64,000 nucleotides of DNA from Fervidobacterium pennivorans (GCF_001644665.1 NZ_CP011393.1:1634001-1698000), one strand, 5' to 3'. Numbered from the stretch's first letter, positions 16,113 through 25,183 are shown. Made by a program: numbers and translations. Notes: generated from the letters alone by a model not told the origin.

Positions 16113-18287
16113 TTACCAGCTAATCTCACTACCGATATAGACACTCTGCACCCATTTTGTACCATCCCAATTGTACACAATACCTGCAACAAGGTTACGC
16201 TCCATAATTGGGTATGTAATTCTCAAGAACGATATAGTATCGCTATCAAAGAACTCGCCGTTTGAAAATGGTGTTTGGTCGAAATAATATCCGTAGATAA
16301 ATAGACCTGCCACGGCCCCTATCTGTGGTATTGTTATTCTAAACTCACCAAGTGCGTCCATGTCTCCACTGAAGTCACCATAAATATAGAATCTACCAGT
16401 AGCGATATCGTGGTAGAAACTCAAACCTGCCAAGAAACCAAACGAGGTTTCAACATTATCCAGTGTTGGTAGTTCATTTTTGAGTTTTTGAACAGTGTAA
16501 ATCCTGCCAAAGTGGAAGGGTCTAAAACCATTCCAGGTACCATAGCCGCCGATAATGATATCTGCTATTCCTATCTTTCCACTCAAACCAGCGAACGCAC
16601 CAATACCGAACTTAGACATATCAGCTAACCATTGCGAACCAACTTCAAGACCAAGGTAGAAGTTGTTGAGTAATGGGTATCTCAGAAATGTTGACAATGA
16701 AAGATTTATTGGCGTATCGTCAACCGTAGGTTTCGTATTTTCGTTGGTAACTTTAGTATCATACAGTGCGGCAATTCCCAAATCCATACCAAAAACTGCT
16801 GATTTCACTTCCACTTCTCCTGCAATCACAGAGTCTGACTGAACAATTTCCGGTATCCACAATTTTGTAAGCTCGTATGGAATATGCAAAAAGAGGGCAA
16901 AACTACCAAAGGATATTTTGGTATCAAAAGACTTAGCGTATGGTTTGAAATAGTCCCTAACGGAAAAGCCCATACCTAATGAAATCGGAGGCATATTTCC
17001 GTATCTCAAATATAAATTTCCAAGATTCAAGGCAACGTGGTTGATTGTTATCATGTTTATTATATCTGTGCTTGGATTCTCAGAGGGTATACCATAGTAC
17101 AAGGTTCCACCAACTTCAGTAGCGTAAGCGGTTAGTCCTATGCCCAATGTGACGGGACCTATCGTAAATTCTGGAGAAATGCTGTAGACGATATATTTTT
17201 GGTTATCTTTGATTGCTGTTTCAACGCCCAGAGGTGGTATGTATGCCTTTGGTTGCAGTTCGGGTTGTGGCTGAGGTTGCTGCCCTTCTCTAGTTGTCGA
17301 AGGTTTTTCTTCTTGCTTTTCTGGTTTTTCGGGGGTTTCTTCGAACATTTTTTCTACTTCAGGCATTAACTCTTTAAGAGGTTCTAAGGTAGTCGAATCA
17401 AAAAGCTGAGAAATATCTTGAACAAGTTCAGTTCCAAGCTGGTAGATGAGTGTTTGACCTGCCGTTACCGGAAGCACAAAGTCATTTCCAAAGAAGGCAA
17501 ATACCTCTCCACTCCAAACCTTTATAACGGGTTTATCATCGATATTTTCAACGCCAAATTCTGTTCCTCTCACGCCAGCTGTGACACTACCTGCCTTAAC
17601 TTCGAAAGAGGAACCAGCCATCATCTTTTGAACGATGTTGTACGTTCCACCCTTTTGGATAACTATAGATACTAGAATCTTTCCTTCTTTTGATACTCTG
17701 AGTTTTTCAAAAAGAACTTGTGTGTTCTCGGTTATCTTTGTCATGGAACCATCTGGGAATTTTATAACTACGTAAGATTTTTCAAGAGTAAGAACCTCGT
17801 CACCTTCTTGAATTACTGTGTTTTTCGTTATCGATTCCCAAGTTTTCTTGTTAAATTTCTTTATTGCGACACTCCCTCTGAACGAATCAATCTGAGCATT
17901 CAACTGTTCTGAGAATTCACTCTCATCTTTTTCCGTTACTTTTATAGAAACTTCTTGAGTAAATATGCTCTTGTCCGTTGTCTCGGCTGTAAACGTTATT
18001 TTTACTTCACCCGCTTTCTTTGGAGCCAAATAGTTTAAGACTAACTTCCCGTTTCCGGTTAGCCCTTTTGTCAATACTTCCGGTTTGTCGAATCCACCGA
18101 AGTTGAGTTTGGCTTTCAAAGTGAATTGAGCATCTTTTCCATCTTTTCCGGTTACTTCTACGGTAATCGGTAACTTTCCTCCGATAACAACAGTATCACT
18201 TTGCAAAGTGACTTTTAGTTCCGCGAAGACTGAAATAGCAAAAACTGTAAGAATTGTTAAAATTAGCAACTTGAAACTTCTCTTCAT
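16113..18287 (-). CDS. Exported FecR-domain protein with C-terminal beta-barrel-like region
   Basis: 724 residues. Signal peptide at about 1-22 (LLILTILTVFAISVFA). An Ig-like domain covers about 23-118. A FecR domain covers about 140-270 (SYVVIKFPDGSMTKI, SVTAGVRGTEFGVEN, IKVWSGEVFAFF). A Pro/Gln/Glu-rich linker follows (about 310-345), then about 370 residues of alternating polar and hydrophobic strands rich in Gly, Tyr and Phe, ending in W. A terminal aromatic residue is the outer-membrane barrel insertion signal in other bacteria. So: periplasmic FecR sensor-type domain tethered to an outer-membrane barrel (inference). It overlaps the DUF3307 gene by ATGA. Confidence 0.75.
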   Translation of the reverse strand: MKRSFKLLILTILTVFAISVFAELKVTLQSDTVVIGGKLPITVEVTGKDGKDAQFTLKAKLNFGGFDKPEVLTKGLTGNGKLVLNYLAPKKAGEVKITFTAETTDKSIFTQEVSIKVTEKDESEFSEQLNAQIDSFRGSVAIKKFNKKTWESITKNTVIQEGDEVLTLEKSYVVIKFPDGSMTKITENTQVLFEKLRVSKEGKILVSIVIQKGGTYNIVQKMMAGSSFEVKAGSVTAGVRGTEFGVENIDDKPVIKVWSGEVFAFFGNDFVLPVTAGQTLIYQLGTELVQDISQLFDSTTLEPLKELMPEVEKMFEETPEKPEKQEEKPSTTREGQQPQPQPELQPKAYIPPLGVETAIKDNQKYIVYSISPEFTIGPVTLGIGLTAYATEVGGTLYYGIPSENPSTDIINMITINHVALNLGNLYLRYGNMPPISLGMGFSVRDYFKPYAKSFDTKISFGSFALFLHIPYELTKLWIPEIVQSDSVIAGEVEVKSAVFGMDLGIAALYDTKVTNENTKPTVDDTPINLSLSTFLRYPLLNNFYLGLEVGSQWLADMSKFGIGAFAGLSGKIGIADIIIGGYGTWNGFRPFHFGRIYTVQKLKNELPTLDNVETSFGFLAGLSFYHDIATGRFYIYGDFSGDMDALGEFRITIPQIGAVAGLFIYGYYFDQTPFSNGEFFDSDTISFLRITYPIMERNLVAGIVYNWDGTKWVQSVYIGSEISW

Positions 18288-18922
18288 AACATCACCCCCA
18301 TAAGTATTATCGTAGAAACTATTGTTGTGATGTAGTTCAATATGTTGAACTTAAAACCCCGTTTATTGAACTTGAAAACGGGAATCAAACAAAATAGTGC
18401 ATAGATTATTAAAAAGAGTGGGTTCAGCAGATAAACAATTGGTGCTATCATTCGTAGTGCATATCCGATGTAGTCTCGTTGGTACTTACCACGGGATGTT
18501 ATAAGGTGTACAAGTATACTTACAAAATACCCATTGAATATCATCACTGATAGGAGAACCGCTAAAGTTCTTGGAAGAAAAGGTTCCAAATAGGTTAACT
18601 GCGAGCTTATTAAAAGTAAAGATGCCACATGTAAAGATTGGTCAAAGAGATAATAATACCAAGTATTGCAAAATTTCTTTTTGCATAAAAACTTGAGTAA
18701 ATCAATCAAAAAATGAATACCGGAAAGAATTCCAATCATGGTTAAACTTTGAGCATCGAAATTTTTACCCACAATGAATAGAACTTGAGAAAGAAATACT
18801 AAAATTATGTGAAGTCCAAGAACTTTTAAGTTTTTCGACTTGTTAGCTGCTATATAACTTATTTGAAGAAAGTAATCTCCAAAAAGGTGTCCTAGGAAAA
18901 GGTATGGGAAAATAAGACTCAT
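18284..18922 (-). CDS. DUF3307 family integral membrane protein
   Basis: 212 residues with about five or six membrane helices. HLFGDYFLQ near the start, LHIILVF, GIHFLIDLLKF and LFDQSLHV match the conserved His/Asp pattern of DUF3307 proteins. Their function is unknown; the repeated intramembrane HxxxD and DQxxH motifs suggest a metal site or an enzyme acting at the membrane. It overlaps both neighbours by ATGA, so it is tightly coupled to the degenerate HD protein upstream and the FecR protein downstream. Confidence 0.75.
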   Translation of the reverse strand: MSLIFPYLFLGHLFGDYFLQISYIAANKSKNLKVLGLHIILVFLSQVLFIVGKNFDAQSLTMIGILSGIHFLIDLLKFLCKKKFCNTWYYYLFDQSLHVASLLLISSQLTYLEPFLPRTLAVLLSVMIFNGYFVSILVHLITSRGKYQRDYIGYALRMIAPIVYLLNPLFLIIYALFCLIPVFKFNKRGFKFNILNYITTIVSTIILMGVML

Positions 18923-19875
18923 TGTAATTCACCTCTGGAATCTATTACAGCTAAGTAAGTATCTGGATATTTGCCTTGTAGCCTTGAAACATCCCACTTT
19001 AAAATTACAACATGTTCAGCGAAACCGACTGCTAAGGCTATTTTTGGAATTTCATACCCTTTCAACCCCGTTATACCAGAACCGTCTACAAACTCGTGAT
19101 GATACACACAAGCGTCCAAAATAAAGTGGGGAACATCCATTTCTTTGAGAATCTCATAGCCGAAATCAACGTGCTTCAGAAACTCTCTGTAATCCTCATT
19201 TGTAAAATCTCCGGTGAAGATTCTTTCAAATAGTTCGTCCCTTAAACCCACAAAGCCGACATTGGCTATTCTTAGAGCAAGACGTACCTCTTCTTGACTT
19301 AATTGTTCTAGTTGCGCAATTTTCGATGCTATAGCTTCCATTCTATCTAAGTCACCTTTATTTAATCGAACGCGTTTGTTCAGAGCGACGAACAACGTAT
19401 CAAGTGAACTTTTTAATAGTTGTTCTAAACGGTAGTTTATTATTATGCCTTCTACAATCGAAACGAAAGAATCGTAAAATGCGAGTAAACCTAAGACCTC
19501 ATCGAGCATTAGAGAACCTTGTAAAGTTATCATCCCTAAATCGCCGGAATTTTTGCTCACTATTGGTAAAGAGGCATAGTTATTTTGAATATCCATCTGC
19601 GAACCTTCTTCTGAATAGATTACCTTAACGTCTTTGTGCAATTTTGATTTGAAAAAGTTCTCAACTTTCTTTTTTACACTAGTTAAATCTTCCGCCTTTA
19701 ATAATTCGTACACCATATCGAACAGTTTCTCATTTATTGGCAAACTATAGTTCATCGCTAACTCATAAATCTCGTCTTGAGTTGGTAAGCTACCTGATAT
19801 TCGGAATGTACCGTCGTTTTTAAGAAAGAACTTAGTGTTACTGAGCTCAATAATCAACTCACTGGAGCTTTTCAA
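18919..19875 (-). CDS. Degenerate HD-GYP-like regulatory protein
   Basis: 318 residues from a TTG at 19875, chosen because GGGGGAG lies 5 nt upstream and it starts 1 nt after the cyclase stop; a longer in-frame start at 19923 would overlap the cyclase gene. The C-terminal third resembles the second half of HD-GYP domains: HVDFGYEILKEM, YHHEFVDGSGITG, GYEIPKIALAVGFAEHVV. The first half, where the catalytic HD pair should be, reads RIANVGFVGLRDE, so the metal site is incomplete. Probably a non-catalytic cyclic-nucleotide-binding or partner protein. The N-terminal 150 residues match nothing I recognise. Confidence 0.65.
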   Translation of the reverse strand: MKSSSELIIELSNTKFFLKNDGTFRISGSLPTQDEIYELAMNYSLPINEKLFDMVYELLKAEDLTSVKKKVENFFKSKLHKDVKVIYSEEGSQMDIQNNYASLPIVSKNSGDLGMITLQGSLMLDEVLGLLAFYDSFVSIVEGIIINYRLEQLLKSSLDTLFVALNKRVRLNKGDLDRMEAIASKIAQLEQLSQEEVRLALRIANVGFVGLRDELFERIFTGDFTNEDYREFLKHVDFGYEILKEMDVPHFILDACVYHHEFVDGSGITGLKGYEIPKIALAVGFAEHVVILKWDVSRLQGKYPDTYLAVIDSRGELQ

Positions 19876-19876
19876 T

Positions 19877-21826
19877 TTAACTCCCCCTATCTTCTTTGTT
19901 TTCTGCATGTTTTTTACCCACAAGTTTGTAAAGTTTCAGCTTCTCGCTTTTTCCCTTCACGGCAAATTCACCGAGGTATTCAAATGAAAACTTGTCAGTG
20001 CGAGTTACAACTTCTTCCGAGACTATAATTTCCGCATTAAGTTCTCGTGTGAGATGCTCAATCCTCGAAGCGGTATTTACCGTGTCTCCGATGCATGTAT
20101 AATCCATTCTAAAAGGTGCGCCGATATTTCCCACAATTGCCGGTCCATAGTGTATACCAATCCCACTGTCAAGATTGAATCCGTACTCTTTGTTAAGTTC
20201 CTTCAAAGCAATTCTCATATCCAAGGCACAAGAAAGAGCACGTTCGATATCATCTTCGTAAGAAACTGGTGCCCCGAATATTGCCATTATCGCATCGCCT
20301 ATGAACTTATCAATTGTTCCATCGTACTTGTAACGTATAATCTCGCTCATTCTTGTTAAGTAAACATTCAAGAATGCAACTACTTCTTCTGGTTTCATCT
20401 TTTCAGAAATACTTGTAAATCCCTTTATATCCGAAAACAAAACCACAACGTTTCTCGTTTCCCCACCGAGTTTCAGTTCACCTTTACTCACCAGTTCTTG
20501 CGCAACTCTATCTGGAACGTACCTGTAAAGAAATTCCTTCATCTTTCTTTTTTCAGCACTTTCTGAGAGAAAGTCACTTACCAGCTTAACGGAACCAACG
20601 ACGATGTATCCAAATACTGGGTAGAAGGTTGATACGTAAACATGTTTTAAAAAAAGGATGTACGATATTGATGCAAACAAAACCGGTATAGTTGGAATTA
20701 CTACGTTAACAAACCTGTTCTTAAAATTCGCCAAGATTCCAAGTAACGTCATTAAACAAACTAACAGTACACCATTACAGAAAGGTGACAAAAGTTTTAA
20801 AAAATCACCTCTCAGTATGTTTTGTATCGCTGTTGCATGGATGAAAACCCCTGCTTCTTCATTTGAAAAAGGGGTTATCCTTAAATCATAAAGTCCCTTT
20901 GCAGTTGCCGTGTATCCAACAAGCACAACTTTGTCTTTAAACATTCCTTTTTCAAAATTTCCTGTTATCACGTCGTAAAACGGAACTTCTTTGAATACGC
21001 TGGATGATTTACCATAATACCACAGATGCATGTATCCTGAATTATCAAAGGGGACTTTTTTACCATTCAACTCCACAAAACGTTTTGAAAAATCAAGTAA
21101 CATTTCTTCAGGGTTTGCCCCAAGATAAAGAGCGCAAGCTATAACGTTCATGTGTGGTAAAATACCGGAAGAGATTCCATTTTCACTTGACCATTCCTCA
21201 ACGATGAGTAGTGGTATTCTCCGCACAGTCCCATCCGAATCTAAGGCGCCTATTTCGTAGGTTGCACTGTAAGCAGCTACCGCAAAAGGTTCGTAAACAG
21301 GGCGTATTTTGTAAACCTTAAATGGTTTCATCAACGAAAATTCTCGAAAGTTTTTCATTTTGTATGCGTAGTCAAGATACGTACGATTTTGTTCTATCTT
21401 TTCCCTAAGCTTTCGATTGAATAGTTCGTATGTTTTTTTATCATTTATAAGATAAGTTCCAAGAACAACGTTTCCGTACATAAGGAGCGTGCTGGCAAAG
21501 TAAGCGTCTGTTTCTTCGTCCATTGGTTCGGTAAACGAGATATCAAAAGCTACGACTTTTGCTCCATCTTCGAAGACTTTTTGGAGTAACTTTCCGTAAA
21601 CATCACGATTCCATGGCCAAGTATCACCCTCGATTTCCAGAGTACTTAGTGAATACTCGTCAATTCCAACGACAATAACTTGAGGGGAGATAACAACCTC
21701 ACCACGCATTTTGTAAAATAAATCGGAGATTTTGAGGTCTAAAACTTCTGTCATTTCAAACTTAAACATGATTGCCCACAACATAAAGAGTGTCAGCAGT
21801 ATGTTCAGAATGTGTAGCTTTTTCAT
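19877..21826 (-). CDS. CHASE2-domain adenylate cyclase (class III)
   Basis: 649 residues. One N-terminal membrane helix (about 7-22), an extracytoplasmic CHASE2 sensor (about 40-330; VIVVGIDEYSL, WPWNRDVYGKLL, VVAFDISFTEP), three closely spaced helices (about 340-420), then a class III cyclase domain (about 445-640). The two metal aspartates are in LFSDIKGF and FIGDAIMA, the adenine-selecting lysine in TIDKFIGD, and the transition-state Asn/Arg in VNTASRIE. All catalytic residues for ATP to cAMP are present. The ATG at 21826 follows GGGGGA. First gene of the five-gene signalling operon; an IS element sits upstream of it, 137 bp from the start. Confidence 0.92.
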   Translation of the reverse strand: MKKLHILNILLTLFMLWAIMFKFEMTEVLDLKISDLFYKMRGEVVISPQVIVVGIDEYSLSTLEIEGDTWPWNRDVYGKLLQKVFEDGAKVVAFDISFTEPMDEETDAYFASTLLMYGNVVLGTYLINDKKTYELFNRKLREKIEQNRTYLDYAYKMKNFREFSLMKPFKVYKIRPVYEPFAVAAYSATYEIGALDSDGTVRRIPLLIVEEWSSENGISSGILPHMNVIACALYLGANPEEMLLDFSKRFVELNGKKVPFDNSGYMHLWYYGKSSSVFKEVPFYDVITGNFEKGMFKDKVVLVGYTATAKGLYDLRITPFSNEEAGVFIHATAIQNILRGDFLKLLSPFCNGVLLVCLMTLLGILANFKNRFVNVVIPTIPVLFASISYILFLKHVYVSTFYPVFGYIVVGSVKLVSDFLSESAEKRKMKEFLYRYVPDRVAQELVSKGELKLGGETRNVVVLFSDIKGFTSISEKMKPEEVVAFLNVYLTRMSEIIRYKYDGTIDKFIGDAIMAIFGAPVSYEDDIERALSCALDMRIALKELNKEYGFNLDSGIGIHYGPAIVGNIGAPFRMDYTCIGDTVNTASRIEHLTRELNAEIIVSEEVVTRTDKFSFEYLGEFAVKGKSEKLKLYKLVGKKHAENKEDRGS

Positions 21827-21955
21827 GCGTCCCCCTGTGGTTTTGTCTCAAATTGTCAGTTGATGGTTTCAAAAAGTAAGTTTATCTAGTATAATTTTAT
21901 GAGAAGTCTCTACTAATTAGACCACGGGACAGTCAAAAACGTTGAGTAATTTAAA

Positions 21956-23030
21956 AAAATCATGATAGTGTTAACTTGTAGTGGTGAAAGAGTGTAAGTG
22001 TGAAAGAATGAGATTGATATTACCATTGTGCGTTTTCCAAAGATTCTTCACTACACAAAATACTTGAATATATTTCGCTAAATTCTTCGTATTCTTCAGC
22101 CCTCGCTTGAGTCGGAAAAAGTCTTTCAACAATGAAAACTTAGATTCACATTGATTGTTTTTACCGAGCGGTACCACTACGTGATTGATATTTCTGAACA
22201 ACAGCTTTACTGCACTTTCATATGCACCAAGTCCATCAGTAATAAGTTCAATGTTTCTAGGTTTTGAATTACCAAAGAACTTCTCGAGCAATACTTTGAC
22301 TTGTCCCATATCACGATACTTTGAGACATGCCAACAAAGAATTAAGTTAGTTTCGTGATCAACTAATAGCCAAACATAGTACTTTTGTTCTTTGAACACA
22401 AGAACAGTTTCATCAGCATGAACTGAGAAAACATTTTCGATGGTAAATGTTGGAAAAAGTACAGAGAATAAAGTACACAATTTAATAACCCATTTATATA
22501 TGGTGACATGAGATACTTTGATATTAAGAGAATGAGCAAGAGAGCGATAAGACATATTGTGTTTCATATACAAAACGAAAGCTTTTAAGATGAAAAATAG
22601 AGGAAAACGGAAATATTTAAATTTCTCAGGAATAAGGGTGACTGGTTCGGGGAGGTTAAAAGGTACTCTATCTTTGGTACGACAAGCTCTACAACGGAAG
22701 ACAACGAAAGAGCGATGGACTTTGTAAATTTGCATAGATTTACCACAAGAAGTGCATTTGGGATAAGGGAAAGAGAAGTTTTTGCGTTTGTGAGAATGGG
22801 AGAGTTTGAAAGAATGATGGCAGAGTTTGCAAAGGAATTGTTGGTTACCGTATTTGTCATGACCGTTTTTGTATAAGCTGGTGGAACCGCATTTTGGACA
22901 AGAGAGCGTTGAGTTGTTCATATCGGGATACCTCCTTTGTCGAGAGTTGGTTGGGGGGTGTCCCCTCTTTATAAGGATAATGCGGTTTTTGGAAAGTTTC
23001 AATACTTTTAGTTAACATTATCAAAATCAT
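21956..23030 (-). mobile_element. Complete IS6-like insertion sequence, copy A, with 8-bp target duplication
   Basis: The element proper is 21964-23022 (1059 bp). Terminal inverted repeats: GATAATGTTAACT at the transposase-start (left) end and GATAGTGTTAACT at the other, one mismatch in 13. It is flanked by a perfect 8-bp duplication AAAATCAT (21956-21963 and 23023-23030). 8-bp duplications and a TGTT core in the repeat fit the IS6 family. The transposase stop codon lies within the right-hand repeat. The left end is 24 nt from the start codon of the YjbQ copy 2 gene and transcribed away from it. Confidence 0.93.
21971..22921 (-). CDS. IS6-like DDE transposase (copy A)
   Basis: 316 residues from the ATG at 22921 (AAAGGAGGT ribosome site; a longer in-frame start lies in the terminal region and lacks one). 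Two N-terminal zinc ribbons (CPKCGSTSLYKNG...CKLC and CTSCGKS...CRAC, about residues 7-75), a helix-turn-helix-like stretch (MSYRSLAHSLNIKVSHVTIYKW), then the DDE core: Asp in VHADETVLV, Asp in LITDGLGAYESA, Glu in NNQCESKFS. It appears intact and is nearly identical to copy C, so it was probably active recently. Confidence 0.92.
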   Translation of the reverse strand: MNNSTLSCPKCGSTSLYKNGHDKYGNQQFLCKLCHHSFKLSHSHKRKNFSFPYPKCTSCGKSMQIYKVHRSFVVFRCRACRTKDRVPFNLPEPVTLIPEKFKYFRFPLFFILKAFVLYMKHNMSYRSLAHSLNIKVSHVTIYKWVIKLCTLFSVLFPTFTIENVFSVHADETVLVFKEQKYYVWLLVDHETNLILCWHVSKYRDMGQVKVLLEKFFGNSKPRNIELITDGLGAYESAVKLLFRNINHVVVPLGKNNQCESKFSLLKDFFRLKRGLKNTKNLAKYIQVFCVVKNLWKTHNGNINLILSHLHSFTTTS

Positions 23031-23046
23031 AAAGGGAGGTCTTTAT

Positions 23047-23457
23047 ATGAAGAGATACACTGAATACCTTTGGTTTAACACCAGTAAGAAGAGAGCACTC
23101 GTCCACATAACTGATAAAATTCAGGAAATTGTTGAAAAAAGTGGCATCAAAGAAGGTTTCTGCTTGGTTTCTGCAATGCATATCACCGCTGGGATAATTG
23201 TGAACGACAACGAGTCAGGCTTACACCAAGACATCTGGGAATGGCTCGAAAAACTTGCACCAGCGGGCAATTACAAACATCACTGGACTGGTGAAACGAA
23301 CGGAGATGCTCATCTGAAGAGAATACTAACCCACCATCAAGTCATCCTGCCTGTAACAAATGGAAAGTTAGACTTAGGTCCTTGGGAAGAGATATTCTAT
23401 GCAGAATACGATGGTCAACGAAGAAAAAGGGTCGTCGTCAAGGTGATTGGTGAATAA
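23047..23457 (+). CDS. YjbQ/UPF0047 family protein, copy 2
   Basis: 136 residues with GGGAGGT 6 nt before the ATG. Family signatures are [29 protein letters not shown] and [19 protein letters not shown]. It differs from copy 1 at many positions (MHIT for PHTT, GPWEE for GTWQG) so the two are old paralogues rather than a recent duplication. Leads an apparent operon with the PAS regulator and MFS genes. The IS copy A lies between this gene and its likely former promoter region near 21867-21895. Confidence 0.9.
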   Translation: MKRYTEYLWFNTSKKRALVHITDKIQEIVEKSGIKEGFCLVSAMHITAGIIVNDNESGLHQDIWEWLEKLAPAGNYKHHWTGETNGDAHLKRILTHHQVILPVTNGKLDLGPWEEIFYAEYDGQRRKRVVVKVIGE

Positions 23458-23479
23458 TAAATGCGATGGAGATGAGCGA

Positions 23480-25183
23480 ATGGAAAGGATTTACAAGATA
23501 GTCCTTGATTCAATAATTGAAGGTGTAATCATCGTTGATAGAGATGCAAGAGTGCTTTACATCAACAAAAACGCGCAAAAACTTTTGAACTTACCTTCAG
23601 ACATAATCGGCAAAAAAGTTGACGAGGTCGTTAAGAACACACGTCTACATATCGTTGTCCAAACTGGTATCCCTGAGATTGACCAAGTCCAACATACGGA
23701 GAACGCGGTGATTATCACTTCGAGAATACCCATCAAAGATGAAAATGGAAAAATCGTAGGCGCGGTTGCAGTCTTTAGGGATATAACAAGTATCAGGAAA
23801 CTTGCTGAAGAGATAACAAATTTGAAAGAAATAGAAGCCCAGCTCAAGGCGATAATTGATTCTACCAACGATGCAATAAGTGTCGCCGACGAAAATGGAA
23901 TAGTAAGGTTGGTCAACAAAGCGTACACAAAAATTACAGGATATTCACCAGAGGATGTTATCGGTAAGCCTGCCACAGTCGATATAGCGGAAGGCGAGAG
24001 CATACATATGCTCATCGCCAAACTCAGACAACCAATATACAACGCAAGGTTAAAGGTTGGTCCTGCAAAGAAAGAAGTAATCGTGAACGCTACTCCATTA
24101 TTTGTAAAAGGGAAGTTCAAAGGTAGTGTTGCGGTTGTCCATGACGTTTCAGAGATATTGAAACTAACAAACGAACTTGAAGAAGTGAAAAGGTTAATCC
24201 GTCATATGCGTGCACAATATACATTTGATGATATCATAGGAGATAGTAAATTAATTCAAATCGCGAAAGAGCAAGCAAAGAAAGTTGCCCAAACACCGGC
24301 AACAGTGCTTCTAAGGGGAGAGAGTGGAACAGGTAAAGAGCTTTTTGCACATGCGATTCACAACGCAAGTCCGAGAAGAAACAAGCCATTTGTTAGTGTG
24401 AACTGTGCAGCTATACCAGAAAGCATTTTGGAATCAGAGCTCTTCGGGTACGAAGAAGGTTCGTTTACAGGGGCACTACATGGTGGTAAAAAGGGACTTG
24501 TAGAAGAAGCCGATGGTGGTACGTTGTTCCTCGATGAAGTTGGAAAATTGCCTTTGTCTTTGCAACCCAAATTGCTGAGATTTATCGAAACGAAAGAATA
24601 TGTCCCTGTTGGTGGAAGAAACGTGAAAAAGGTTGATGTGAGAATCATTGCTGCAACGAATATGGAACTCGAGAAAATGGTAAGAAACGGGGACTTCTTA
24701 CCCGATTTGTATTTCAGACTCAATGTGTTCCCAATATATCTACCTTCCCTAAAAGATAGAAAAGAAGATATTCCCAAGCTTGCTGTCCATATTGTGAAAA
24801 AGCTCAATCAACAATACGGAAGAATGGTAGAAGGCATAAGCCCAGCGGTGATAAAGTACATCGTTTCAAAAGATTGGCCCGGGAATGTGAGAGAACTTGA
24901 AAACTTCCTTGGCAGGGTTATGATAAACATGGGACCTGAGGAAAGATATATCGAACTCAAACATCTTCCAGAAGATAGCGGCTTAAAGGTTGAAAAGAAA
25001 GAGGAAGAGTTTTCGGACATAGGTGAAAAGTCTCTCAAAGACTTAGTTGAGGAATACGAAAAAAAGATTATCCTTTCGGCATTAAAACAAACAGGTGGAG
25101 ATAAAGTAAAAGCCGCAAAGATGCTTGATATAAGTATTAGGACGTTGTATTACAAAATGGAGCGGTATGGAATAGATGGTTAG
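23480..25183 (+). CDS. PAS-PAS-AAA+ (sigma-54-activator-type) transcriptional regulator
   Basis: 567 residues from the ATG at 23480 (GGAG at 8 nt; an upstream TTG would overlap the previous gene without a ribosome site). Two PAS domains (about 1-95 and 115-220), an AAA+ domain with Walker A GESGTGKE, sigma-54 contact loop GSFTGA (canonical GAFTGA), Walker B GGTLFLDEVG and DWPGNVRELENF, then a Fis-type helix-turn-helix (KVKAAKMLDISIRTLYYKM). No receiver domain, so PAS ligand binding is the likely input. Family members open promoters with sigma-54; the Ser in the loop is a mild deviation. Probably controls its neighbours, an inference from position. Confidence 0.9.
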   Translation: MERIYKIVLDSIIEGVIIVDRDARVLYINKNAQKLLNLPSDIIGKKVDEVVKNTRLHIVVQTGIPEIDQVQHTENAVIITSRIPIKDENGKIVGAVAVFRDITSIRKLAEEITNLKEIEAQLKAIIDSTNDAISVADENGIVRLVNKAYTKITGYSPEDVIGKPATVDIAEGESIHMLIAKLRQPIYNARLKVGPAKKEVIVNATPLFVKGKFKGSVAVVHDVSEILKLTNELEEVKRLIRHMRAQYTFDDIIGDSKLIQIAKEQAKKVAQTPATVLLRGESGTGKELFAHAIHNASPRRNKPFVSVNCAAIPESILESELFGYEEGSFTGALHGGKKGLVEEADGGTLFLDEVGKLPLSLQPKLLRFIETKEYVPVGGRNVKKVDVRIIAATNMELEKMVRNGDFLPDLYFRLNVFPIYLPSLKDRKEDIPKLAVHIVKKLNQQYGRMVEGISPAVIKYIVSKDWPGNVRELENFLGRVMINMGPEERYIELKHLPEDSGLKVEKKEEEFSDIGEKSLKDLVEEYEKKIILSALKQTGGDKVKAAKMLDISIRTLYYKMERYGIDG

